From: Monocercomonoides exilis
Lineage: Eukaryota > Preaxostyla > Oxymonadida > Polymastigidae
Direction: 5' to 3'
Assembly (NCBI GenBank): GCA_001643675.2
Contig: LSRY02000009.1
Location: 629,501 to 693,500 of the forward strand
DNA: 64,000 bases
Under the pieces are notes generated by a model that was given only the letters and a program-made list of their open reading frames with translations, did not search any database and was not told the DNA's origin. Below are positions 23,901 through 34,330 of the stretch, piece after piece (the stretch's first letter is position 1; the number at the start of each line of letters is the position of its first letter). The translations under genes and the position numbers were made by a program.

Positions 23901-25653
23901 ACAAAGAGATTCCGAAGAAATGTCTTCAACAGCAAAAATTAGTTCAAAGCAAAAGCAAACCAATTCCAAAAGAAAGAATGAAGAAATAAAAGAACAAAGA
24001 CAACAAACTATCAATCCGAATATGGCTCACCAACATTTACAACAGTTTCAGCAGGCGCTTCCATTGCAAGTTTCACCAAAGTTCTTTGAAGGTGGTTTCT
24101 TTCAACTGCAAAAGCCTTCGTGGTTTTCTTCTTCTCCGGACACTTCTGCTTTTGCTTCAACTTCATATACAACTCCAGCCGGAGCATCAATTAGATCAAA
24201 TCAAATACAAATGATTCCATTCACATCAACTCCTTTATTCACGTTGAACCAAAACAGAAATGGAGAATGCAACGGATCTCTTCCAGAGTGGCTGACACAG
24301 CCACTGAAACTGGAGCCGCAACAGATACAAAAATTTGAGGGAATTCAAAAAGAATCCGACAAATTGGAAATTAAACAAGACATCAAACCAGATAATGGAA
24401 GCAAAAATTTTGTTGAAGCTGCACACAAAAAAATTTTAACAGCCCAACAACAACAGCAGATGCAGATGCAACTTTGTCAGAGGCAATTAATGTTTTTGCA
24501 GCATCAGCAACAACAGCAGCAGTTACAGCAGCAAGCGCAGATTCGTTATCCCTTCCAACCTTCTCGGAAACAATGTACTCCTTCCGAGGTGAACTTTCCT
24601 CCTCCGCCTTCGTCTCTTTCTCTTTCTTCTTCTCAGGCGGTGTCAACACAAGAGCAACGCTCAGATATGTCAATTACATCACAGATGACGCATATTCTGC
24701 ACTCTCATGGGTCAACAATTGAAAGTGGTGTGCTGTCCATTCATACAAGTTCGCAATCAAAAAAGCAGAAAGATGAACAAACTGATATAAAAGAAGCAAA
24801 TGAAAACAATTATAGTGCTGCAACTTCTTCTTTTCCGTTGCCTTTATCTTCTCATGGAGCTCTGTTACATTCAAATAAAGCAACGTCAACAACTTCAAAT
24901 AGTTTGGAACAACAACCTTTATCTCAACAACCAAACACCAAGCCATTTCGCTATACAACTTCTCCTCCTCACTTCAGCTCGTTTCCACAAAAGTCTTCTT
25001 ACACTGCAGCTGCTTCTTCTGCTCCATGCACAAGCTCATTCAGTGTAAAGCCGTTGACTTTCTTTCCATCACCACTCATGTCTTCAGTCAATACAAGCAT
25101 TAACAATAATCGTTTGCAACCTTCTTCCTCGTCTTGTGCACCTTCTCTTTCATCAACTTCGTTTTTGCGTGCGCCAATTGCTAATGCAACATTGTCGCAA
25201 CCTTCAATCCCCTTAAGCTCGAAAGCAGCCAACTCTCTTCCTCCTCCTTTATTTAAGCCTCCACTTTCACCATCTTCATTACAATCTTCTTCATTTTCCA
25301 CTTCTATTCCATATGTTTGTAACTCTTATGGTTCATTGCCTTCAATGTTTCAAGTTTCAACAGCTCCTTCTTCATTCACATCTGGAACTGCTTCTTCATT
25401 TTCGCCTTCACAACAACAGCCAATTCAATCGAAAGAACTCATTCCAAAGACTTCGACAAAATCGATAACTTTTGTTGATCCATCTTTGAGATCTGTGTCT
25501 TCTCAAATGACTGTTACTCCATCAACCACTGCTTCATTTTCTTCTTCATTGACATCTTTCAATTCTGATTTTGTTCCATCTTCAGCTGCTCCAACTCTAA
25601 TATTGCAACAATCAGTTTCAAAGCCTTGCTCCATTCAATCATTCATTGCATAA
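17963..25653 (+). CDS. Giant AT-hook nuclear protein (2,521 residues)
   Basis: Two exons: 17963-18097, and 18223 to the TAA at 25651-25653. The intron is GTATGT...CGTAG, phase 0. The first ATG at 17963 is in frame with a second ATG at 17996. The protein is mostly disordered Ser/Thr/Gln/Glu-rich sequence. At about residue 1030 it has a strong AT-hook in a basic stretch (KKPRGRPKGALGQRKKR) followed by a more ordered patch (NRAALASTLLTKLLNGEHVEANFVYHKH). A second basic motif, KQRGRGRGKEVYRNW, lies near residue 1710. Acidic blocks alternate with basic ones, polyglutamine sits near residues 2080-2140, and the C terminus is Ser/Pro/Phe-rich. AT-hooks bind the minor groove of AT-rich DNA, so a chromatin or transcription role is inferred. 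No enzymatic domain recognised. Glutamine is coded only by CAA/CAG, which supports the standard code. Confidence 0.8.
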
Positions 25654-26485
25654 GCTTGTTGGCATGCTTGAAGCAACGAAGGATCGAATTCTTAATTTCA
25701 ACTTAAAGGATAAGATTTCCATTTGAATAAAAAAATTTTGTTCAAGAATTAAAGAAAACATGTGTTTTTAGTTTTCTTGTTAAAAGAACAAGCGAAACTA
25801 GAATTAACTTGTTCACTTTCCTAATTTTTATCATGTGTGAAGTTTAGAATCAACATACAAAAATTGTTGAGTGGATAGAATTTTAAAATTGTTATATTTA
25901 TAATATAATTATTATTATTTTGTTGAAGAAAATATTTATTATGTTTGTTCATAACAGCTAAAAATAGTCTGTGAAAAAAAAATTATATTTATTAAAAAAA
26001 ACACAAATCAAATTATACCAAAATATTTGTAATTCCACTTTGCGTTTATTTTTTGTGATAAAAATGGTTCAAACAAAATTTGTAAAGTCTCTTTTTTTTG
26101 CAAAGCACACTTAACATGGAAAATGAAATAAGATTATGGAAATAAATGTGTATCACTGAAATCAACTTTCAAGACACAACAGAAAATCTGTCAAAAAAAT
26201 GAAATACTCAAATTGATTTTAAATGAACAAAAGAGATGCAATAAATATACAACGGAAAGTTCCACTCTTTGAACGAACCAAACATTCTTTAAAAAAGTTC
26301 AAGCTGTAATCAATCGTTCATGCTTTAAATCGAACAAAACACATTATTCCACACTGAAAATGTGTAAAAAAAATTGAAAAAATTTTCAGAATTTCATTAT
26401 TTAATGGCTGGATTTCTTCCAATCTGAAAAGAGCAATTAAGGATATAAAAAAGTTGAGTTGCAAAATGAAATGCCTCTCATTTTC
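25654..26485. other. AT-rich intergenic spacer
   Basis: Lies between convergently oriented genes (AT-hook gene on plus, copy C on minus). Homopolymer A/T tracts only; nothing recognised. Confidence 0.5.
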
Positions 26486-27889
26486 TCAAGCATTCACAGA
26501 ATAATCAGAAATTTCCATCGACAATTTTTCAGAATATTTTTTGTAAAGAAAATATATCACTTCATGAAAGCTTGTGATGATATCTTCGTATCCTTCTTCC
26601 TCCATCTTTTCAAACACTTTCCTTTTGGTTTCCATTTTTCCCGCTTCTTCGATTATTTCTCATTTGTTTTCTTTCAATCGTATTGAAATCGCAGACAAAA
26701 ATCTCGGGCAATCGTATACTATTTTGCCAGCCAGTGTATGCAGATGAATACTCTCCAAAACAGCATCAACTGCTCCACTTTTCAGAAAGTCATCAATTCC
26801 TGTTAATTTTTTATTCACTGCTACCAAATATATTTGGATACAAATGAAAACGATTTCTGCATTATTCTTCGTTGCTGCTCGAAATACATGGGAAATGCTG
26901 CTTAAAATCTTAACAAAGTCTTCATTCTGCAATTGACACTCGCCAAAATAAATGTTTTATGTCTGCATCCATCTCTTCAAAACAAGCTTTTTCTTTTGAC
27001 TCTTTTCCTCTTTTCTCTTCTTTTCTCTCACAATTCACGCATTTTGTCAGCTTTTCCAGTTCTCTGGCAGCCTCTCTCGCAAATAGCAGCTCATCCACTA
27101 TAACCTCTTTCAAACTTTTATCTGATAATCTTTCTATCAAAAACTTCCAAGCAGATTGATACGCAATCCATGTCAAATTGTATTGTTCTTGGTGATATTT
27201 GATGATCTCTTTGAGTTCACTCAAATACAGTTCTTGCCTCAAATCCTGACAATAATAAAGAATAATTGAAACAACTTCAAAAATGAAATAACATTGTTCA
27301 TACACCAATTCCAATGCTATACAAAGCCAGGAAAGCTATTTCCACTTCATTACGAGCTTCCTCGCTTTCCTCTTTCCTCAATGCAACTTTCACAAGGCAA
27401 GGCACGCAAATCGACAATAATTCATCAAAAATGATGTTACTTAGGGAAACATAGCATTCGCAAAGATCAACAAGAAGTTTTTCATTCTTTTCTTCTATTT
27501 TTTCGTTTTCATCAAAAATCATCTTTTCAAATCTTTTGTTCAAAGAAGATTCGTCAAAAGGAAAATTCCAAATTCTTTTCGGAACATTGCAATATCCAAC
27601 ATGTTTCAACATAAATAGTGAATCTCCCAAAGATATTTTGCTTTTTTCGAGCATTTTTTGAATTTTGTTGAACATTTCTTTTGTGAAAACGGAATAAAAT
27701 TCCTCTTCGGTCATTCTATCAATTATTTTATTCATTTCAATGAATTTCTGTTTCTTCTCTTCCTCATCGCAATCTTCCAGTTCGCAAAACAATTCTTCAA
27801 AAAAGAATGAAAGAAAGAAAAACTAATCATCTGGAATTCGAGTACGGTTATAGATGCAAACTATTGAAGATTTTTGCGTTATCAATCTC
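26486..27889 (-). pseudogene. Helical-repeat multigene family, copy C (full-length but with several lesions)
   Basis: Exons: mini-exon 27889-27862 (donor GTTTGC), 27794-27304 (donor GTATGA) and 27245-26486. Motifs: CELEDCDEEEKKQK, FTKEMFNKIQKMLE, LKHVGYCNV, SICVPCLVKVA, YHQEQYNLTW, ELEKLTKCVN, KSGAVDAVLESIHLHT, EKMEEEGYEDIITSFHE and ISDYSVNA at the C terminus. Lesions: a frameshift around 26990 (the expected KRWMQT frame is followed by a TAA), and a TGA at 26662-26660 after RLKENK, beyond which homology continues in the same frame. The last third is therefore reachable only across stops. This gives one family member whose full extent is preserved. Confidence 0.75.
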
Positions 27890-29664
27890 CTGTACATTTT
27901 TAAAATTATTTCATTCAAAATACAATATCATTTTTATCATTTGCATTGAATTCGCATATGTTCGAATATAAGAAGCAGATGAAACATAAAAACTCAAAAT
28001 AAAAATTAATAAATCTACTTTCACACAACTGTTTTTTGCATTATTATTTTTGGCGATGTTTTTGAAAAGAAGAAACGTTTTATTTCTGATTTTGTTTGTT
28101 GTTATGGATGTTTTGATCAAATTGTTTTCTCAAAAATGAATTATTCCATGTTTGAATGAAAGAATGATGAATGTAATGTTCATGAGGAATATGTACGATT
28201 ATTACCTGCTGTGGCAGCCGTCAATGATGGAGATGAATTGATTTTGGATTTCTGTCTAACAATTTTTTGGAAATAAATAGACATAGTATACTCAACAATA
28301 AAGTTGTTGATTATTAAAAGCTTTGTGCTTGCTCTTTTTATTTCTATTCATTATGAATACGTCTCCGCTTGCCATCTTTTCAGAAAAGAAACATTGCTTT
28401 TTGTTTTTAATGGCAGAATCCACATCTCTGTTTTGAAATTCACTTCTGAAGAATTAAAAGCAAACAATGATGAAGATGTATCTATACTCATTCTTCCATT
28501 TGTGGAGCTGCACATGACTGGTTCATGTTCTATCAGTCAGATTTCGATGAATGAAAGGGAGCTGATCAAGAGCAATGTTCACAATATGTGACGTTAATCA
28601 GGCTTTGCATGAAAGCAACATAAATACAAACTTTAAGGTTCATACGCTCATTTGGAAGAAAGATATGCTGATGCAAGAGAGATACAAGTCAATCATCTGC
28701 CCTGTTCTACAAACATTGCGTACCTGAATTCATCGGCAAAAGATTTCACGTGATGAGACACATAGACTCAAAAGAGACTGACATTTATTTGAGAAAAAGA
28801 CAATAAAAATATGTCTTTGGCATCTATTGTGAAAGGAATTATCATTCAACAGTTCATCGAAATTGAGAAGCTTGGAAGGTTGGATGAGTGTTGTATATAC
28901 AAATGGGGGAGAATGAGCTGGCACTTGATCTGGAGGTGTGGATGAGAAGAATGCAACAGTGGATGCTTCACCTTCATTGCTGCTTGATTAGCTGCACATG
29001 ACTTCGCGCAACCCAACTGATTCAGGGAGTGTTTCTGTTTGATGCATCGAGAAAAAGACCTGGATATTTGTATGATTGATGTGCACAAATGAAAAGGCAC
29101 ACCATGAAACAGAAGAAGGATCTTGAGAAGAAAAATAAAGAAAAATACAGCTTGAGAAAGAGAGTGATCTTGTGATCAAACAACATTTTTGAAGCAGTCT
29201 GGCCAAGCTGTGTTAAAATCTCAGGGCACACAAAATGTGCACAAGAATTTCTATCACATGTTCACATTGCAGCATAAATTGCTATTTATTCTCTTCAGCT
29301 CAACCAGAGATGCACAATCTTCTCAATACGATTTTTGAATCGCCTGTGACAAATAAAACTAAATTTTTCTTCTGCCAATAACATTTTACTGATTTCTTGT
29401 ACCAACCATATATTTTGGTATCATTTTCTCTCTTCTTCGTGTTGCTCATCTCCTGCAAATGCATCTTTTTTCAATTATGCCATCGTATCCATTTCTTGTT
29501 CGTCTTCTTCTTCTCATTGTTCTTTTTCTTTTTTTCCTCTTCTATTTATTCTCATTTTCATTTTCATTCTCCTTCTCCTTCTCCTTCTTTCTCCTCCTTC
29601 TCCAAATCAATCAAGCTATCTTTTCTCGCTTGCTCCTCTTTTGAAGCAAAACCATCATCGATAT
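27890..29664. other. Intergenic region, copy C upstream block and unassigned sequence
   Basis: 27940-28121 is shared with the region upstream of copy B. Beyond it, small ORFs (for example 28304-28591, starting with TTG rather than ATG) have no family features. 29480-29600 is a T/C-rich tract coding only Phe/Leu/Ser on either strand. Confidence 0.35.
28104..28121. promoter_or_regulatory. Palindromic TTTGATCAAA motif about 215-240 bp upstream of copy C
   Basis: ATGGATGTTTTGATCAAA, identical over 18 bp to 15976-15993 upstream of copy B. Confidence 0.35.
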
Positions 29665-30488
29665 TTACACATGTTCCTCATCTTTCCCCACATTTTCTTC
29701 TCTTCCATCTGAAGCTATACCCAAAGACCCATCTAATGATTCTTCTTCTGCTCTTGAAATCTTCTGTTGGATGCCATCGGATGGAGAAGAATGATACATT
29801 TCAGCTTCTGTTGAATGCGGCTTGTCTGCCTCAGCCTCATCCTCCGCCTTTGCAAACCTCAGCCAACTCAGCCCAAGCGCCTCCACAACCGTCGACTCCA
29901 TTGCTTCTTCCTGCTTCCCCTGGCTCTTTTTGATTCTTTCCACTAACTCTCTGTGCGCTGCCGGACAGTCTCCTTTCATTTCATCCCCTTCACCTTCCTT
30001 AGCCTCTTCGCGCTCCTCCAGCACCGCCTGCAAAAGAGCCTCATCCTTCGTCCTCAACCCCATTTCCTCCAATTCCTTCCCCACAATATCTCCAACTTTG
30101 CACAATTATCACTTTGTCCTCAAACTTCATCTCCACACGCCTCGACTGCGGAGATTACCATATCTGCAGCGACGGATCAAACAGATCGTAGATCGACGGG
30201 AACGCATTCACATCTGCCGCAGCAAAGATTCACTTGCTCCCCGACTTCGTGCCCACTGATGCTGCAATCAAAGAAAGCTGCTTCACCAGCGGAACCGAAA
30301 GCATTGCCGAAAGTGCCACATCGTAGGCACACACAACATCCCCACACAGCATCGCACACAGAGCTTCGACATATCCCTCGAAGCGTCTGCAATTCCTTCA
30401 AAAACGACTTCTTGTGATTTGCACACACCCCTGCTGCCTTATGCACCGCAATTCGCAGTCGCCTCTCTATCTCTTCCATTACTGCCAC
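29665..30488 (-). pseudogene. Decayed GC-richer coding sequence, unrecognised helical protein
   Basis: Two minus-strand frames, 30488-30177 and 30105-29665, together look like one decayed reading frame. The upstream one reads EEIERRLRIAVHKAAGVCANHKKSFLKELQ followed by a Cys-rich run (CRSSVCDAVWGCCVCLRCG); the downstream one is acidic and helical (EALLQAVLEEREEAKEGEG). Base composition is clearly richer in G and C than the surroundings. No ATG-to-stop ORF covers both, and plus-strand ORFs overlap them throughout. I do not recognise the family. Confidence 0.3.
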
Positions 30489-30860
30489 CTATGTGTATGA
30501 CGCTGCCACCACCGACGCATCCGAAGGGTCAATCGCAGGCGCTGATGATGGCTGATCATCTCATGTCACTTTCTTCTCTTCGCTTCTCCGCCTCCGGAAT
30601 GGAAAAGTTGATAAAGAATACGAAAGACACTGAGCAAAGAGACAACTGCCGAGCTGCGCTAGTCACAAGAAGCTTTTTGTAATAGACTTTCGTGACATAT
30701 AACAGCTCTGCATGTGATAAAACACAGCAACCACATTCGGATCACGAAGACAAATCAATCGCGAAAGATCGACACCATAAAGCGATTTAAAGCAATAAGT
30801 TATTATTGTATTATTTGTTGAACGTGCATTGAAGTTCGGAGTGGAAGAAGAAGAAGAAGA

Positions 30861-31277
30861 TCATGATGATGATGATGAAATTGAATACAAATCCTTCAAA
30901 TGATCATCATCGACACATACAGAATTGGAAACAGCTGCAGATGCGAGTTGTGTCTTTTCAGCAGATTTAACAACTTCAAAAGTTGAATGGCATGAGAGAC
31001 CGATAATGTGATAGAATAGAAAGATGCTGCTGATGAAACATTTTGATAGAATCAGATGAATTATGAGTGAAATGGCGGGCGTTTTCTCTGATGGCTGTGC
31101 GGCTTTTACGGGAAAACGGAGGATTGAAAAGTCCATTAATTTGAATTTGAATTCACATTTATTATCCATCGTGACAAGATATGGCAACGAAGTCTTGCGA
31201 AGAGATCCCGATTGACTGAATGAAGATTGCGTTTGCACAAAAGGATTTCTCGAACAATGAAACAAAATTCCCTTCAT
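30861..31277 (-). CDS. Possible small protein of 138 residues
   Basis: ATG-initiated frame with one hydrophobic stretch near residues 69-95 (AISLIIHLILSKCFISSIF) and a poly-Ser end. No family match. It could be a small membrane protein or chance, since other frames here are equally short. Confidence 0.2.
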   Translation of the reverse strand: MKGILFHCSRNPFVQTQSSFSQSGSLRKTSLPYLVTMDNKCEFKFKLMDFSILRFPVKAAQPSEKTPAISLIIHLILSKCFISSIFLFYHIIGLSCHSTFEVVKSAEKTQLASAAVSNSVCVDDDHLKDLYSISSSSS

Positions 31278-32320
31278 GTCTCTTCATTCTTTGAAAACAG
31301 TAGCTGAATTCTCTGATTCATAAATTCAGGTATTTTTCTCATTGAAAATGATGTTATTTGCTCGCTTTCATCCAGATTCAGCTCATGAACACAGCTGATT
31401 TTGATGCATTTCCTTTCCAATCATCATGCAATTGAATGCAAACTGCTATTATGTGTTAAAAGTGCTCAATGAACAATTGAGATAAAAGCTCTCACCAGTC
31501 ATTGTTGTTATTCCTCCATTTGTTAAACCCTGTATTTTTTGATGTTGGAGATGGCCTTTATAAATTTTCCTTGTGGACTCATTTTGCAATGAAACATGTT
31601 TCCCATGTCCTCCTGCCGTTCGTGTGCATTTTGCTTTGAATCGTCAATTCTTTTTGATTTTTTGCTTTTTCGGTTCTTTCTTCTTCTACAATCCTGAAAG
31701 TCACCTCAAATGAAAACAGAAAATATAAAAATAAGACAAAAAACAGAACCATTCATTCATACACACATTAACATTCCCTGTCTTTTTTATTTAATTCACT
31801 TTGTTATTAAAAATTTGAATTCTTTTCTCTTCAAGAAGTGTATTTGCCTGTTTTGCTTTTTCTCCTCAGCAAAACTCCTTTTTGGCATTTGATGTTTCCC
31901 GGACTACAAAATTGGAGGAAATCCAACTCATTAAAAAAAATGTCTCAAAATCCGAAATCCATTGAAGAATCATTATTTTCGATGGTTTGATCAAACGGAA
32001 ACAAAACAATTTGCATTTCTGACCTTTTCCAACCGAAATCATTTGCATCGGTGAATATTCCTTTTTTCACTGATTTTTTAAAGTCAGGCAATTGTTTTTG
32101 TGGTTGCAACCTTTTCGTTTTGCAAGATAATCAAACATGTTTGCATTTATCGATTTCTTTGTTAACTGCACTCATCTGCTCGAAATCAACATTTTTTTCA
32201 CGCTACAAGAATGACGTTGTGTATCGATGATAAGCATATCGATGAGATTCGAAAGATTCCCACAAGAGAAAAGTTTTTGAGTTTGCCATTTTATTTGGAT
32301 TAAACAATTTTGACAAAATT
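31278..32320. other. Intergenic region upstream of copy D
   Basis: Short ORFs only. Contains GGTTTGATCAAAC at 31984-31996, about 365 bp before the first well-defined exon of copy D. Confidence 0.4.
31984..31996. promoter_or_regulatory. Palindromic TTTGATCAAA motif upstream of copy D
   Basis: The perfect 10-bp palindrome lies within GGTTTGATCAAAC; same core as upstream of copies B and C. Confidence 0.35.
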
Positions 32321-33712
32321 TTTGCTTTTTTTTCAATTCCATTTACAGAATTGTTTTGTAAATTGAAATGTTGCAGAGAAGATGAGCAAATGTAGAAAAT
32401 AGAGGAAATGAATGAATTGGTTAATGAAATGAATGGAGAAGAATTTGAATCAGTTTTCACAAAAGAACTGTTCGATACAATCGGCAAAATGATTGAAGAA
32501 AAGAAACTATCACTTGAAGGATTCATTTTATTTTTGAAACGCATTGGATATTGCGTTGCGATGAAAAATGTTTTCATTTCAAGCTTTGTGAAATCTTCTT
32601 TGGATGATAGATTTGAGAAGATGATTGCCATTGAAAATGAAAAGAAAAAGGAAGAAAAAAATGAAAAGCTTTTAACTGATCTTTGCGTTTGCTATATTTT
32701 TCTAAGCTGCAGCTTCACACCCGAAGTGCTTTCAATTTGTTTGCCTTGCCTTCTGAAAATTGCATTGAAGAAAGAGGAAAGCGAGGAGACTCAAAAAGAA
32801 GTTGAAATAGCGTTGCTAGCTTTGAACAAAATTGGGCTTCACGTATGAGCACTTCTTTTTCATTTTTGATATTATTTATTTATTTATTCATTGTTTTTTT
32901 TTTTTATTTTTTTTTATTTATTTATCTGTTTATTTAATTCTGATAAAGAAATCAAAAAAGAGCTGTATTTGAATAAGATTACAGAAATCATCAAATATCA
33001 TCAAGAACATCACCATCTGTCTCATCTTGCATATCAATATGTTTGGGAGTTTTTGATTGATCGACATTGGAATGATGAAAGTATTGAAAAAGTGTTTGTG
33101 AATGAGCTGCATTTTGTGAAAGAAGCAAGAAGAGAATTAGAAGAACTCTCAAAGTGTATCGACTGGAAAAGAAAAGAAGAGAGAAAAGGAGAAAGGGAAG
33201 TGAAGGAAGTTCTTGCTATCGAGAGATGGCTTAATGTTATTGATAATTGCTTATACTTATGCACGTTGCAGAACGTAGAACGTGCCGGACTCGTCAGCAG
33301 TATTGTTCAGGTGTTTAGAGCATCAAGAGATAATTACCCGGATACAAGGCGTCGATGCATTGATTCATTCAAATTTGAAGCAGCAATTGGAAAAGTGAAA
33401 ATTTATGACATGCTGAAAAGCGGAGCTATTGGTGCTGTTTTAGAGGAGATTCAGCGGCCAACAATTAATGATGATTTGATAACAGCTTGCTTGAATTTCT
33501 TTTCGGATATTTTGGAAAGACTGAAAGAAAAGAAAAGATATAAAATGGTAGAAGCTAAAAGAAAGGCAACGAAAATGAAGATGTTTGATTGGATGGAAGA
33601 GGAAGGATATGAAGATAGCATCACAATCCTTTATGGAGAAATTTCTTTTATAAACTTCAAAGATGATTATGAATTTTCTTTGAATATTTCAGATTATTTT
33701 TTGAATATTTGA
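32320..33712 (+). pseudogene. Helical-repeat multigene family, copy D (possibly still partly functional)
   Basis: Exon 32349-32842, with a preceding short exon ending in EKFL before a GTTTGC donor; then an exon from about 32945 to the TGA at 33712. Motifs: KLKCCREDEQ, FTKELFDTIGKMIEEKK, LKRIGYC, SICLPCLLKIA, KEEIALLALNKIG-like end, then KELYLNKITEIIKYHQEH, LAYQYVWEFLIDR, LEELSKCIDW, KSGAIGAVLEEIQRPT, WMEEEGYEDSIT and ISDYFLNI. The long second exon is fully open to the expected C terminus. Two problems: a TAG at 32393-32395 where relatives have Gln (EQKQKIEEMNE), and splice phases around 32945 that do not join cleanly. Starting at the ATG at 32408 avoids the TAG, so a shorter protein is possible. 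Confidence 0.65.
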
Positions 33713-34330
33713 GAAAATGAAACTCTCTTTGTTAACAAATTTTAATTTATTTTTATTAATTTAATTATTTATTTTTGATTTGATTGATTAATGGTCCAAC
33801 AAAACTTTAACCGTTTTTTGCTAAAAAACAAAAATATTTTTTTCTGTGTTATCTGTTTTTGGCTGTTCAGTTAATGTTTGAAGAAATGAGATTCTTCACA
33901 TTTTGATTTACACTATGCTTGTTTTTTCTTTTTTGATTATTCCCTTTATCAGCAAATGGTTGTTTGCAGCCTTTTTCAGTTGATAATTTTTGTTGGATTG
34001 CGTGATAAATTATCATCTTAGATGAGAATGTTTGAGAAAAAGAGAGTCATATTTATTTTTTAACTCAAAAATTGAAGTTTTTGTTTTTGTATTTGTATTT
34101 ATTTTTGAATTTGTATTTGTAACTCCAAAATTACCCACAATAAAAATATTACAAATTTTAATTTATTGAAAACAATATTTTATCAAAATTTCATCCAATA
34201 TTAAATGCAATTGGAAGCAGATATAACATTTTCTCCATTTTTTCAAGAATATTACAAAGTTTGCTTAAACTAAAGATGAAATCAAATTAATTTGTTGATA
34301 AAAATCAAAGCAGAAAGTTGCGAAAGGAGA
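33713..34330. other. AT-rich intergenic spacer
   Basis: Contains a short TTTGTATTTGTATTTATT-type run near 34080-34120; otherwise nothing recognised. Confidence 0.45.

Noticed and set aside
18257-25301. Many antisense and shifted ORFs within the AT-hook gene
   Set aside because: Shadows caused by repetitive Ser/Gln/Glu codons; none has its own domain or start context.
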